From assembly GCA_021817415.1 (NCBI GenBank), contig JAKAUZ010000001.1, positions 1 through 61,761 of the forward strand: 61,761 nt of DNA, read 5' to 3'. Made by a program: the position numbers and the translations under genes. Below the pieces are notes generated by a model that made no database searches, had not been told where the DNA came from, and saw only the letters and a list, made by a program, of their open reading frames with translations. The DNA is from Thermoplasmata archaeon (GTDB lineage Archaea; Thermoplasmatota; Thermoplasmata; Thermoplasmatales; GCA-001856825). Of the stretch, positions 35,337 through 44,304 are shown in pieces (positions within the stretch are counted from its first letter, which is position 1; the number at the start of each line of letters is the position of its first letter).

Positions 35337-36287
35337 ATGACATTTCAGAAGATTCTGATCACGGGAGCGGGAGGCCAGATTGGATCTGAATTGACATCAT
35401 ACCTCTCGGAAATTTACGGGGAAGAAAGGATCATACCTTCAGATGTAAGGGACACAGGAGATTCGAGATTCAAATTCCTTGATGTGACTGACAAAAAAAG
35501 CGTGGCGCTGATCTTGGATAAGTACAAAATAGATACGATATTTCACCTTGCAGCAATTCTATCGGCTAACGGGGAAAGGAACCCAGAGGTTGCGTACAGG
35601 GTGAATGTGGATGGGCTGCACAACATTCTCGAATCCTCGGTGGAAAAAAAGGTGGATCTCGTTATGATTCCAAGCACAATAGGTGTTTTCGGACCGGAGA
35701 CACCAAAGGAAAACGTACCGATCGAGACAGTAACGAGACCTACGACTATTTACGGAATAACAAAATTACTTGCAGAACAGTTGGGAAATTATTATCAGTA
35801 CAAGAGAGGATTGGACGTGAGAGGAATGAGATTCCCTGGCCTCCTCAGCTATAAATCTCCCCCTGGAGGGGGAACAACTGATTACGCAATAGAGATGATG
35901 ATTAGTGCAGTGAAGGGCGAAAAATATGATTGCTTCCTTAAAAGGGACACAAGGCTTCCAATGATGTATCTCCCGGACGCCCTTGAATCCCTGAAAAAGT
36001 TAGCAGAAGCAGATGCATCAAAGTTGGTCCACAGAACAGATTTTAATGTGAGTGCATTTTCCTTTACGCCTGATGAACTTGAGGCAGAATTGAAAAATTA
36101 CTATCCATCATTTTCATCTTATTATAAGCCGGACTTCAGGCAGAGAATAGCGGATTCATGGCCGGGATCTCTTGACAGTTCTGCGGCAAAGAGAGAATGG
36201 GGTTTCAAGCCGAATTATGACTTTAGGGGAACTGTTGAGGATATGGTGACCAATCTCCAAGCAAGACTTATTCCAGGAAAAGCTTAA
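35337..36287 (+). CDS. tdh: L-threonine 3-dehydrogenase, SDR/epimerase type
   Basis: The 316-residue extended SDR has the NAD motif ILITGAGGQIGSELT, an active site with STIG and YGITK (Tyr-x-x-x-Lys), and FPGLLSYKSPPGGGTTDYA, matching SDR-type threonine dehydrogenases known from Thermoplasma. It oxidises threonine to 2-amino-3-ketobutyrate for the divergent kbl product. A TATA-like TTTAAAT at 35307-35313, 24-30 nt before the ATG, indicates a leaderless transcript. Confidence 0.92.
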   Translation: MTFQKILITGAGGQIGSELTSYLSEIYGEERIIPSDVRDTGDSRFKFLDVTDKKSVALILDKYKIDTIFHLAAILSANGERNPEVAYRVNVDGLHNILESSVEKKVDLVMIPSTIGVFGPETPKENVPIETVTRPTTIYGITKLLAEQLGNYYQYKRGLDVRGMRFPGLLSYKSPPGGGTTDYAIEMMISAVKGEKYDCFLKRDTRLPMMYLPDALESLKKLAEADASKLVHRTDFNVSAFSFTPDELEAELKNYYPSFSSYYKPDFRQRIADSWPGSLDSSAAKREWGFKPNYDFRGTVEDMVTNLQARLIPGKA

Positions 36288-36310
36288 TTCTTTTTTCTCA
36301 TCTATTCACA

Positions 36311-37201
36311 ATGAATCTTGATGGACTTTCCCTTCTTCAGGGAAAATCTAACTTTATTTTTTATGTTTCCTCCAAATTTCCTATGAGTGATATATCTTAC
36401 CGAGAGGAAGGGGAAAAATGGGCAACATTGAGATATTATACGGAGGTTGGGGGGGAAAAGCTGAGAGTGAAGGAATTCTTCCTGGACTGGTTTTATACGG
36501 GCTTTCCAAAGAGTCTGATGAATTCGTTTGTTTCTACCTACTCGAAAACTTACGCTTCCAGACTTAATGGAAATATCGTATTCATAGGACGTAACTATAA
36601 AGGAATGCAGGCAGCTTCCTCGTTTCTGATGGGAACTCAGGTGGAGATCGAGGGAGGGAATGAACACTCTTTGAAGAAGTTTCACAGCTCCCTCGTCCCG
36701 GTCGGAATTGATGAAAGGTTCAGGAACATGAGCTTCATTAACCGGTCTTTTTTCGCGAGGAATGGCCATCCAGAGTGGTTTGAGGAGGAACGAATTCACA
36801 GACTATCCTGGTCAGGTGCATCTCATTTGCCAGAGTTAGATGACTTCGTCCCCGATTCAATCGGCGTCCTCAGACAGGAGGATAGGGTGATCAACACAAT
36901 TGCAATCTACCGGACAGAGTTCTTTTCCCAGGCAATCTGGCTAGATATTTCAAGCACAAAAAATGAATTTCAAAATGCATTTTATGAGCTTAGAAGCGGG
37001 GAGGGACTGTTTGATTTTTTGGAGATGGAGCATGGACTTCTGGCATTTATCGATGATTCTGGGCCGGCGCTCTACCAGGAAAAGAATGATGAATTCGTTG
37101 TCACAATATCATTTTCAGACATTATGTCATTTTCCAAACTGAACGTAGATCTTCCACGATTGAGAGAGATTGTCTCAGTTATTGAGAAAAAATATTTTTA
37201 G
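36311..37201 (+). CDS. Uncharacterised 296-residue protein
   Basis: A soluble, mixed alpha/beta protein with no signal peptide, membrane helix or motif that I recognise. It is rich in aromatic residues and contains a GRNYKGMQAASSFLMG segment near residue 95. It follows tdh by 23 nt and precedes the CoA-binding protein gene by 20 nt, so it probably belongs to one transcription unit. Likely a lineage-specific family. Confidence 0.65.
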   Translation: MNLDGLSLLQGKSNFIFYVSSKFPMSDISYREEGEKWATLRYYTEVGGEKLRVKEFFLDWFYTGFPKSLMNSFVSTYSKTYASRLNGNIVFIGRNYKGMQAASSFLMGTQVEIEGGNEHSLKKFHSSLVPVGIDERFRNMSFINRSFFARNGHPEWFEEERIHRLSWSGASHLPELDDFVPDSIGVLRQEDRVINTIAIYRTEFFSQAIWLDISSTKNEFQNAFYELRSGEGLFDFLEMEHGLLAFIDDSGPALYQEKNDEFVVTISFSDIMSFSKLNVDLPRLREIVSVIEKKYF

Positions 37202-37221
37202 CATGTTTCAGATTCACAGAT

Positions 37222-37662
37222 ATGATTATAAGCAATCCCGCAGACATAAAGAGAATTCTAGAAACTCAGAAAAATATAGCTGTAGTTGGAATGTCGCCCA
37301 ACCCAGACAGAGATTCAAACAAGGTTGGAAAATATCTCATGGAAAAGGGTTACAACGTGATCCCGGTAAATCCTCAGGTTCCTGAGATTTATGGGCGGAA
37401 GACTTACCCATCAATTCTGGACATCCCACCTTCCATAAAAATAGATATCGTCGACGTTTTCAGAAACCCTGAAGCTGCAAAGGAGGTGGCAGTTCAGGCT
37501 TCTAAAATCCACCCAAAAGTCTTCTGGTTACAACTGGGAGCAGAGAGTGATGATGTGATCAAGGAAACCCAGAAACTGGGCCTTGACGTAATTTATGGCA
37601 TCTGCATAATGGAGACACACAAGAAGATGGATATTAAAGTCGAATTTGTACTCCCAAATTAA
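37222..37662 (+). CDS. CoA-binding domain protein (YccU-like)
   Basis: The 146-residue Rossmann protein has the CoA-binding pattern: NIAVVGMSPNPDRDSNKVGKYL, YNVIPVNPQVPEIYGRKTYPS, DIVDVFRNPE and the family end GLDVIYGICIMETHKKM. It binds CoA or acyl-CoA; its role is unknown. It sits downstream of tdh and the unknown 296-residue protein. Confidence 0.88.
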   Translation: MIISNPADIKRILETQKNIAVVGMSPNPDRDSNKVGKYLMEKGYNVIPVNPQVPEIYGRKTYPSILDIPPSIKIDIVDVFRNPEAAKEVAVQASKIHPKVFWLQLGAESDDVIKETQKLGLDVIYGICIMETHKKMDIKVEFVLPN

Positions 37663-37752
37663 TTGATTGATATAATTTATTTATTTTCATAAAGCATTTG
37701 TTATAAAATAACAATTTGCAGTGCACCACTAATTGGTAAAATTAACGCTAAC

Positions 37753-37760
37753 TTTATATA
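37753..37760 (+). promoter_or_regulatory. TATA box of the HTa gene
   Basis: TTTATATA is centred about 25 nt upstream of the HTa ATG within a very AT-rich stretch, so transcription should start at or next to the start codon (leaderless mRNA), a common arrangement in these archaea. Confidence 0.65.
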
Positions 37761-37781
37761 ATAAAATAATATATTCACCAC

Positions 37782-38051
37782 ATGGTCGGAATAAACGAGA
37801 TCGCGAGAGATGTGGCGAAAGATGCAGGCGTATCTGTAAAGAGCGCGGAGACGGTGATCAGGAAAACCTTCAAGAAAGTAACTGACGACGTGAACAAGGG
37901 GCAGAAGGTTAGGATCGCAGGCTTCGGAATTTTCTCAAGGAAAATGACCAAAGCCAGGAATGCCAAGAATCCGAGGACGAAGCAGATCATCAAAGTTCCG
38001 GCGAAGAACAAAATCCATTTTAGCGCCTCATCGAAGATAAAATACAAATAA
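37782..38051 (+). CDS. HU-family chromatin protein (HTa-like)
   Basis: The 89-residue DNA-binding protein is of the bacterial HU/IHF family: MVGINEIARDVAKDAGVSV, the beta-arm entry KVRIAGFGIFSRKMTKAR and NPRTKQIIKVPA with the DNA-bending proline. In Thermoplasmatales this protein (HTa) replaces archaeal histones as the main chromatin protein and was gained from bacteria. It is a strong taxonomic marker for this window. Single gene with its own promoter. Confidence 0.95.
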   Translation: MVGINEIARDVAKDAGVSVKSAETVIRKTFKKVTDDVNKGQKVRIAGFGIFSRKMTKARNAKNPRTKQIIKVPAKNKIHFSASSKIKYK

Positions 38052-38067
38052 ATTCTAATTTATTTTT

Positions 38068-38424
38068 TTATATTATCTTGCTCAACTTGATTATTCCCCC
38101 CGCCAATGCCATCAGGACCCAGCCCAGCAAATATATCAAACCCATTACAGTATTGAATTCTGATTGTAGCATAAGGGAGAAAAATTCCATCGCACTGTCA
38201 TAGACAAGCACGATGCCCAGAACAAGAAGTATCAGGAATGCAGCGATCTTATCAAATGATTTTCTCCCTTTTATAACGAGTTCCGCAGAGAAGAGGACTA
38301 TCGCACCAATTATGAAAATGACGAAATATTCCCTTGGAAGTTCAGAAATCAGAAAATATGAGGAAAAAGAAAACATAGCAAATCCTGCAATGAATATCTC
38401 TCCTTTAGTCCTTCGCCTGACCAC
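38068..38424 (-). CDS. Small four-helix membrane protein, unknown
   Basis: The 118-residue protein has four hydrophobic segments with short loops and a basic N-terminus (MVRRRTKGE). No family recognised. It converges on the HTa gene with a 16-nt gap. Confidence 0.6.
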   Translation of the reverse strand: MVRRRTKGEIFIAGFAMFSFSSYFLISELPREYFVIFIIGAIVLFSAELVIKGRKSFDKIAAFLILLVLGIVLVYDSAMEFFSLMLQSEFNTVMGLIYLLGWVLMALAGGIIKLSKII

Positions 38425-38505
38425 AAGGTGGAGTTGTATTGAATAATTATCTTTTTCTTCCGGGTTTCCTAAAGATGTCCAGATATCATAGGCCTCTGAG
38501 CATGC

Positions 38506-39069
38506 CTATAGGAAAGCAAGGGAGGAAATGAGTATCATGTATGCTCCAAAAATAATAAGTACCGAGCTCGAAGCCACCCTAACGTACGGTGAGTACTTGA
38601 CATTTACCTTGCTCATCAAAGCTGGGAAAATTAAAATCCACGTGACTATGCCGAGGAAAAAGCCACCCATTGAAACCATGGAAAATCTATTGATCAGAAA
38701 TAGCCCTGCGGTTATCCACCAGATTATCTGGAATGGATTTGTCAGTCCCATCGTTAGTCCAACAAAATAATTTCCTTTCTTTGATCTGCTCTGCATATTT
38801 GATTTTAGCACTGCGTAAGAGAGATATATCATGACTCCCCCACCAACCAGATACAGATACTTCAGGATATAGACGGGGATAACAAGCCTGACAGAATAGA
38901 TCAAGAAAAGGAATATTGCATCTGCTGTCATGGCACCGGCTCCTATGCTTGAACCGTGCAATGTCGACTTCATTGATTCGTTTGCAATCAATGCGTTGAC
39001 CGGCCCTGGTGGAGCAGCAAGTGAAAGACCCAGTGCATAGCCATACAGAATAAAATATGCCTGGAACAC
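38506..39069 (-). CDS. LysE-family translocator
   Basis: The 187-residue membrane protein has about six hydrophobic helices and the LysE/RhtB signature LAAPPGPVNALIANESMKS near residue 20, with GLTMGLTNPFQIIWW near residue 108. Family members export amino acids or related compounds; the substrate is unknown. The start is GTG. Confidence 0.85.
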   Translation of the reverse strand: MFQAYFILYGYALGLSLAAPPGPVNALIANESMKSTLHGSSIGAGAMTADAIFLFLIYSVRLVIPVYILKYLYLVGGGVMIYLSYAVLKSNMQSRSKKGNYFVGLTMGLTNPFQIIWWITAGLFLINRFSMVSMGGFFLGIVTWILIFPALMSKVNVKYSPYVRVASSSVLIIFGAYMILISSLAFL

Positions 39070-39202
39070 AATTTACTGAAGTCTAATCCTCATAAAACGT
39101 TATTCATTTAAAATCAATTCCCGCATTCACTCCTCCAACCGGTCACATTTGCCGCTGAATACTTTGCAAGCAGGATACCTAGTTAAGAAAAAATTGCGAT
39201 TG

Positions 39203-39502
39203 TTAACCCTTTAAGAACCCTACCACCAATCCCAAGAGGAACAGTATTAGGGATAACGAAAATATCAGGGTCCCGTAATTAACAGTGTGGAGCATTATGT
39301 AGAAATACTTCGTAATTAGATTAATAAACTTTGATGGTGGTACACTTGGCAGAAATGTCAGTCCAACGAAACTCGCCAGTATCAAAGCAACAAATACCAG
39401 AGCGAAGGCTACCACTCCCTTCTTTATTGCGAGACCGATCAGAAGACCAATGACAAATGTTACTGCAAGATCGATATAGTTGTAAAGGGACAGGTCTATC
39501 AT
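39203..39502 (-). CDS. Small membrane protein, unknown
   Basis: The 99-residue protein has three hydrophobic segments. The frame extends 60 nt further upstream, but the ATG at 39502 places the first membrane helix normally after MIDLSLYNY. The layout is loosely like CvpA-type proteins, but I cannot assign it. Confidence 0.55.
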   Translation of the reverse strand: MIDLSLYNYIDLAVTFVIGLLIGLAIKKGVVAFALVFVALILASFVGLTFLPSVPPSKFINLITKYFYIMLHTVNYGTLIFSLSLILFLLGLVVGFLKG

Positions 39503-39674
39503 ATGTAACTCAAAGATTACTTTAACCCTATAATAATTTTGGTACAATATTTTTGAAATCAAACTGAGAGTGTAGGGGGGGAAGGCCAGAACAATTCTAT
39601 GGCAAATGGAGACCGTCCGAGACCAAAGGGTATACTAATCAGTTAAATCTGACAGAGATAACTGAACTTTCGAG

Positions 39675-39748
39675 GGCCGGGACCGGGATTTGAACCCGGG
39701 TCCGGGGATCCACAGTCCCCAAGGATGCACCGCTACCCCATCCCGGCC
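39675..39748 (-). tRNA. tRNA-His (anticodon GTG)
   Basis: On the minus strand the acceptor GCCGGGA/TCCCGGC is extended by an encoded G-1 paired with C73, the histidine identity feature. The anticodon stem GGGGA/TCCCC holds the loop CTGTGGA (GTG). U33-G34-U35 is the minimal target of bacterial-type TGT, and G15 is present for archaeosine. No CCA is encoded. Confidence 0.95.
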
Positions 39749-39786
39749 ATATTCCTGTAATAGCTCTTCATAAAAATATTTAGTGG

Positions 39787-40482
39787 ATGGTCGCATTCGG
39801 TGATGTGCCTGAAACAAGAGAGAACGCACTTTTCCTGGATTTTTCAAATACCATAACAACGGTAGATTCAGAAGATATGGCGCTGACCAAATATCTAGAA
39901 TTCGTCAAGGAAAAAAATGGAATCGCTGACGGTGACATATTCGTTAAATTTAGACAACTTAGATCGAGAAAGCTAGTGGACAGAGAGAGGGACTTCAGGA
40001 CTTTTGTTGAGATAAATAAAGAAGTTCTGCAAGAGTTGTATCACGTTCCAGAAACTTATGATGAAGACTATTTTCAATTCCATGAAAAATACCTCGAACT
40101 GAGGGAAGATTTCGTCCCGTTTGTGAGGCTCGCTAGAAAGAAGGTGAAAGTTGTCATGATTACGGATGCGGATAACATCTACACAGAAAGAACAATTGGT
40201 GCATTGGGAATAAAAAGGTATTTTGATGCAATAGTAACTGCAGAAGAAGTCAGATCACCTAAGCCGTTTTCTCCAATCTTTAAAAAAGGGCTTGAATTGG
40301 CAGGAAATCCAAAAAAAATAATTCACGTTGGGGATTCGGAAAGAAGGGATATAGAAGGTGCCCGCGCTATGGGATTCTTCACAGTCCTGATGAATAATGA
40401 CGGCAAACCAACTAACGCAAACGCAACTGTCCATAATTTTAGAGAACTGATGACTTTGCTTATGAGACTAAGATTTCTCTAG
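39787..40482 (+). CDS. HAD-superfamily hydrolase with altered motif I
   Basis: The 231-residue HAD protein has motif I as FLDFSNTIT near residue 17, where the second Asp of the usual DxD is Ser; motif II as VMITDAD, motif III Lys in SPKPFSP and motif IV GDSERRDIEGA. A helical cap lies between motifs I and II. The missing acid/base Asp suggests a non-phosphatase HAD reaction or slow hydrolysis. It starts 38 nt from tRNA-His. Confidence 0.8.
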   Translation: MVAFGDVPETRENALFLDFSNTITTVDSEDMALTKYLEFVKEKNGIADGDIFVKFRQLRSRKLVDRERDFRTFVEINKEVLQELYHVPETYDEDYFQFHEKYLELREDFVPFVRLARKKVKVVMITDADNIYTERTIGALGIKRYFDAIVTAEEVRSPKPFSPIFKKGLELAGNPKKIIHVGDSERRDIEGARAMGFFTVLMNNDGKPTNANATVHNFRELMTLLMRLRFL

Positions 40483-40557
40483 AAATTTATAGATAGGTTT
40501 ATATTTTGAGTGTAATTTTCAATTAATGGTATTGATAAATCTCAAGAGGGAACATCA

Positions 40558-41394
40558 ATGGTGAAATATTGTCAAAAATGCGGGGCTCAAAATCCCGATG
40601 ATTCAGTTTTTTGTGTTTCATGCGGCTCGAAGTTAATGCCTGAGGAAGGAGCCAGTACGGGATCTGGGAACGCTCAGACTCCTCCGCCACCACCAGGATG
40701 GACACAGCAAGACCAAATGAGATCACAGCAAGGTATAACAAAGGGAAGGGTTGAGAGGGCGTTTGATGACCTTTTTTCTCACCTGAATCTTGTGATTCCC
40801 CTGGTTCTTCTATTCATTTTTGAAATAATTGTCTATGTAGCTGCCATATTGGCTTCTCTGGGAATTGCCATTTTCAGTTTCTCCAGTTTAACACACATAT
40901 CTACTACGCTGTTTTTGATTGCAAACCTGCTGATTTTCCTGGCTTATGGAGTCATTCTGTTCATAGTTTCCTTTGAAGGGTCAAGAGCAATTAACGGACA
41001 ACCTTACTCTGTTTCAGAGGCGATGGGAAAATTGAAATCCAATCCAGGAAATGTTGTGACCCTTATCGTGGTATTTGCCCTTGTTGAAGTGGTCCTCTCT
41101 ATCGTTCCTTTAGTAGGAGACATCTTGATGGCATTGGCCTTAGCTTATTTTGTCATAGCATTTATCCAGCCTGTAAATCTATACAGTTCTCTGAAGAAAC
41201 CATTAGAATTATTTGAAATGATGTCAAAAGACGACTCGATCTCGCTCATTATCCTGATAATACTAGGACTGCTCTCAATTGTTCCACTGCTATACGTTTT
41301 TACTGCACCTGCAGCAATACTCATTGCTCTGATATACTATCAGGACAAAGGTCAGTTGCACCAGGAGGCTATTCAACCACCTCCTCCACCCTAG
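40558..41394 (+). CDS. Zinc-ribbon membrane protein
   Basis: The 278-residue protein starts with a zinc ribbon (CQKCG...CVSCGSK, residues 5-25), a proline-rich linker, then about six membrane helices and a proline-rich end. It resembles archaeal membrane proteins that pair a zinc-ribbon with a glycerophosphoryl-diester-phosphodiesterase-like membrane domain; function unknown. Single gene. Confidence 0.7.
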   Translation: MVKYCQKCGAQNPDDSVFCVSCGSKLMPEEGASTGSGNAQTPPPPPGWTQQDQMRSQQGITKGRVERAFDDLFSHLNLVIPLVLLFIFEIIVYVAAILASLGIAIFSFSSLTHISTTLFLIANLLIFLAYGVILFIVSFEGSRAINGQPYSVSEAMGKLKSNPGNVVTLIVVFALVEVVLSIVPLVGDILMALALAYFVIAFIQPVNLYSSLKKPLELFEMMSKDDSISLIILIILGLLSIVPLLYVFTAPAAILIALIYYQDKGQLHQEAIQPPPPP

Positions 41395-42114
41395 CCTATT
41401 CGGCTCGCAATTTGAAAACGAACTGTATAGGCGAAGGTGGTTTCTTCCGGTTCCCCGAGCCCATTCGTGATGATACCGAAAGTGTCCTAAAGTAAATCAG
41501 AAATAACTTTAGCAAGAACTACAAGAATAGATCTATGAGGTATTCGACGATGCCCCGGTAAGTTGGGAGATTTGGGCAATGATATAATGGGTCAAGTTGT
41601 GAAAGAAGAACTGAACATGTGTGTGGCTCTTCGACCGACAGATGATGTTTAGAATAAGAGGAGAGAAATGGAAATTAAATCGGTTTTGTTGAGCATATGC
41701 CAAAAACCAGACTTCGAATTCGCTAATTTCATTGAAATCAAGGAATATAATTATTTTGGAAATAATCTTAAAACGAGTTGTTGAAATTCCTTCGCATTAA
41801 ATATTGGTCCTGATAAACCATAATTCTTTTGGAAGGACTCTACTGGTCGATTTGCAGTTCATTGATGGACCTTTATGACATCAACTGGTTGGATTAATGA
41901 ATATGAGCGTACGGAAAGACTTAATTTTTGGCGATGGTATTTATAACTCTGTGAATTACTGAAAATGAGGATCTATGGATAAGACTTTGATACGTTACCC
42001 TAAATTCTCTGATGCTTTTGAAGCAAGAAGAAATGTCCCCTGGACCTTGGTGGTTCCATTTTCTGAATTGAGAATCGCAAGAAACAATGCATATTCCGAG
42101 GGGGGGGAGAATCA
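41395..42114. other. 720-nt gap upstream of amt: promoter and long leader
   Basis: A small inverted repeat, CGGCTCG (41401-41407) with CGAGCC (41456-41461), may end the preceding transcript. A TATA box TATTTATAAC lies at 41938-41947, about 170 nt before the amt start, so amt has an unusually long leader for this group. Within it an ATG at 41975 opens a 58-codon frame ending at 42151 inside amt. No other gene is seen. Confidence 0.4.
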
Positions 42115-43350
42115 TTGGCAATTGATACGGGCGCAACTGCCTGGATTCTGACTGCAACCGCACTTGTAATGATTATGACTCCTGCCCTGGGTTTTTTCTA
42201 CGGGGGCCTCGTAAGAAGGAAAAATCTCACCTCGACAATTATCCAAACCCTGGCAATATTCTCAGTTGTAAGTCTTCTATGGGCATTCTACGCATTTTCC
42301 CTTTCATTTGCACCGTCTGTATACGGATTAATAGGTAATACGCAATATTTCTTCCTGAATGGAATAGGCGAACAACCTATCCCGACCTATTCAGCGTTGA
42401 TCCCTGCCTTGCTCTATTTCGCATTTGAACTGAAATTTGCTGCAATTACTCCTGCCCTTATAATAGGAGCATTTGCGGAAAGAATAAGATTCAAAGCCCT
42501 TCTGATTTTCATAGTGTTGTGGACTACATTCGTGTACTCACCCGTTTCTAACTGGGTTTGGGGGCCTACAGGCTGGCTACACGCCCTTGGAGTAATTGAT
42601 TTCGCTGGCGGATTGGTTGTGCATCTTACTGCTGGTGTCTCTGCAGTTGCTGCTGCCCTAGTACTTGGAAAAAGAATAGGAATTAGCGAGACGCGAGACA
42701 CCAGACCAAACAACGTACCTTTTGTGATACTAGGGGCTGCCCTTTTGTGGTTCGGGTGGTTCGGATTTAATGGGGGTAGTGCCATTGGCGCTGATGGCAT
42801 CGCAGTTCAGGCAATTGTTAATACAAATTTAGCAGCAGCAGCTGCCGCGGTCAGCTGGATGCTAGTTGAGTGGTTCAGGAAAGGTAAGCCTTCAGCAGTA
42901 GGAATAGCAATTGGGGCAGTAGCGGGACTGGTAGCTATAACTCCTGCTGCTGGGTACGTGGACTCAATGGCCGCAATTGGGATAGGATTGGTTGGAGGTG
43001 CAATCAGCTTTTCGGTGTCAGACTGGAAATTCCTTAGAAGTAGATTGGATGACTCACTCGATGTGTTTGCATGCCATGGCGCGGGATCAATATGGGGGGT
43101 CCTCGCAACCGGTTTATTTGCCTCGACAGTTATCAATCCGGGAGGACCGAACGGAGCTTTCTATGGAAATATTCATCAATTCTTTCTTCAGGCATTTGGA
43201 GTAGTGGTCGTTGGTGCTTTCTCATTCGTTGCCGCATTTCTGCTCCTAAAACTAACAAACCTCATTACGCCACTGAGGGTCTCGCCAGCAGAGGAAGAGG
43301 AGGGACTAGATTTGGCTGAACACGGCCAGGAAAGTTACTATTTTGATTGA
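42115..43350 (+). CDS. amt: Ammonium transporter Amt
   Basis: The 411-residue protein has 11 membrane helices of the Amt/Rh family, including GFFYGGLVRRKN, the periplasmic vestibule region, LGAALLWFGWFGFNGGSA and the DDSLDVFACHGAGSIWG segment with a twin-His-region histidine. It conducts NH4+/NH3 inward. The start is a TTG after a G-rich GAGGGGGGGGAG ribosome site. No glnK gene adjoins it, unlike the common amt-glnK pair. It is the last clear host gene before the mobile element. Confidence 0.93.
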   Translation: MAIDTGATAWILTATALVMIMTPALGFFYGGLVRRKNLTSTIIQTLAIFSVVSLLWAFYAFSLSFAPSVYGLIGNTQYFFLNGIGEQPIPTYSALIPALLYFAFELKFAAITPALIIGAFAERIRFKALLIFIVLWTTFVYSPVSNWVWGPTGWLHALGVIDFAGGLVVHLTAGVSAVAAALVLGKRIGISETRDTRPNNVPFVILGAALLWFGWFGFNGGSAIGADGIAVQAIVNTNLAAAAAAVSWMLVEWFRKGKPSAVGIAIGAVAGLVAITPAAGYVDSMAAIGIGLVGGAISFSVSDWKFLRSRLDDSLDVFACHGAGSIWGVLATGLFASTVINPGGPNGAFYGNIHQFFLQAFGVVVVGAFSFVAAFLLLKLTNLITPLRVSPAEEEEGLDLAEHGQESYYFD

Positions 43351-43825
43351 ATTTATTTTAAGAAAACGGTTTGGAGGAAAAACATTTTAATTCTTCCATA
43401 CCTACATGTTTTAGTTTATATGTAACAAAGACACACCGCTTTTGTCTGGGCCTGAATGCAGGCTTGGTCGATAACCATGGGTTTGACCGGAGACTTGAAA
43501 GAATACTAAACTTTTAGGTACGATAGTCTGGGCAGCTTCAACAGTATCCTGTCTGTACCGACTAGGTCGGTGGTATAATTTAGATTACATTTTATAAAAT
43601 GAAATTCTGAAAGTTGAGAACCTGCACTGGTCATATATTGAAGTGTATATGTGCAAAGGCCAGAGGGACCAAGACTCCCCATTTGATCCATATACCTGCA
43701 GGAAGGTCACACATTTGCAACGAGGCTCATAGATGAGGGAGGTACAAATCCCGCAAATCCTATGACAACTTCGATGGACTGGCGGGGATTCGGACACCTT
43801 TATATGATTTCGGGGGGATTCGGCC
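43351..43825. other. Host-element boundary region
   Basis: The AT-rich host-like sequence changes to G+C-rich element sequence near 43770. An inverted repeat ACCGAC-TAG-GTCGGT lies at 43557-43571 and TATA-like GTTTATATGT near 43415. I found no tRNA fragment, integrase or clear attachment core, so the exact left end of the element is unknown. Confidence 0.4.
43784..43823 (+). promoter_or_regulatory. Element promoter P1 with flanking direct repeats
   Basis: The TATA box TTTATATG (43799-43806) lies about 24 nt before the ATG at 43826, so the first transcript is probably leaderless. Two identical 10-bp direct repeats, GGGGATTCGG at 43784-43793 and 43814-43823, sit 30 bp apart on either side of it. 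This suits a repressor or activator site. Confidence 0.55.
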
Positions 43826-43990
43826 ATGGTAGCGAGTCCAGGCGTGAAGGACAACGCCTATTACAACCTTAGGAAGCGTTACGGCTATGAAAAAGCCAGG
43901 ATAGTCATCAACTACTGGAACCACTTCCACATCGAGCCCCCAAGGTGCGCTGACGAGGCCCTGTTCTTCTTCGTGGGGGTGGCCAGCTGA
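43826..43990 (+). CDS. First element gene, 54-residue protein of unknown function
   Basis: The 54-residue, Tyr/Arg-rich protein begins MVASPGVKDNAYYNLRKRYG and may form two helices. The ATG is 24 nt from the TATA box. The last base of its TGA stop is the first base of the next ATG (TGATG). No family recognised; its position suggests an early regulatory or replication role. Confidence 0.6.
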   Translation: MVASPGVKDNAYYNLRKRYGYEKARIVINYWNHFHIEPPRCADEALFFFVGVAS

Positions 43991-44304
43991 TGGGCGGCTT
44001 CAGCATTTTCAGCATACCCGACTACCAGAGACGTCTGGACGTCCTCTCGGCGATCACCCCGTTCAGGCCGGGAATGTTCGTCTCCGCCAACCAGGATGAG
44101 ATCCTGAGATTGTGCGACGGACAGATTGAGGTAGCGGAGGACGAGCTGAAAAGGTGGGCCGAGAGGCATTCGGAGGACGGAAGGACAGAGATAAGAGCCA
44201 GGGTGGTCGGGGCAAATCCCCTAAAGGTGAAGATCGTTGACGTGAGGGATCCCGAACAGGAGGTCATAGAGAACAATTTCAGGAAGAGGAGGGGGAGAGT
44301 ATGA
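43990..44304 (+). CDS. Uncharacterised 104-residue element protein
   Basis: A charged, soluble protein with a predicted helix around residues 35-65 (DEILRLCDGQIEVAEDELKRW) and a basic end. No family recognised. It overlaps both neighbours (TGATG before, ATGA after), so it is part of the early operon. Confidence 0.65.
   Translation: MGGFSIFSIPDYQRRLDVLSAITPFRPGMFVSANQDEILRLCDGQIEVAEDELKRWAERHSEDGRTEIRARVVGANPLKVKIVDVRDPEQEVIENNFRKRRGRV

Noticed and set aside
41587-41652. Short ORF before amt as a transposase remnant
   Set aside because: Only 21 codons with no recognisable motif and no inverted repeats; not enough to support a remnant.
43351-43825. tRNA-derived attachment site at the element's left end
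   Set aside because: GGTACAAATCCC near 43741 faintly recalls a T-arm, but the loop base is wrong and no acceptor or anticodon arm can be drawn.
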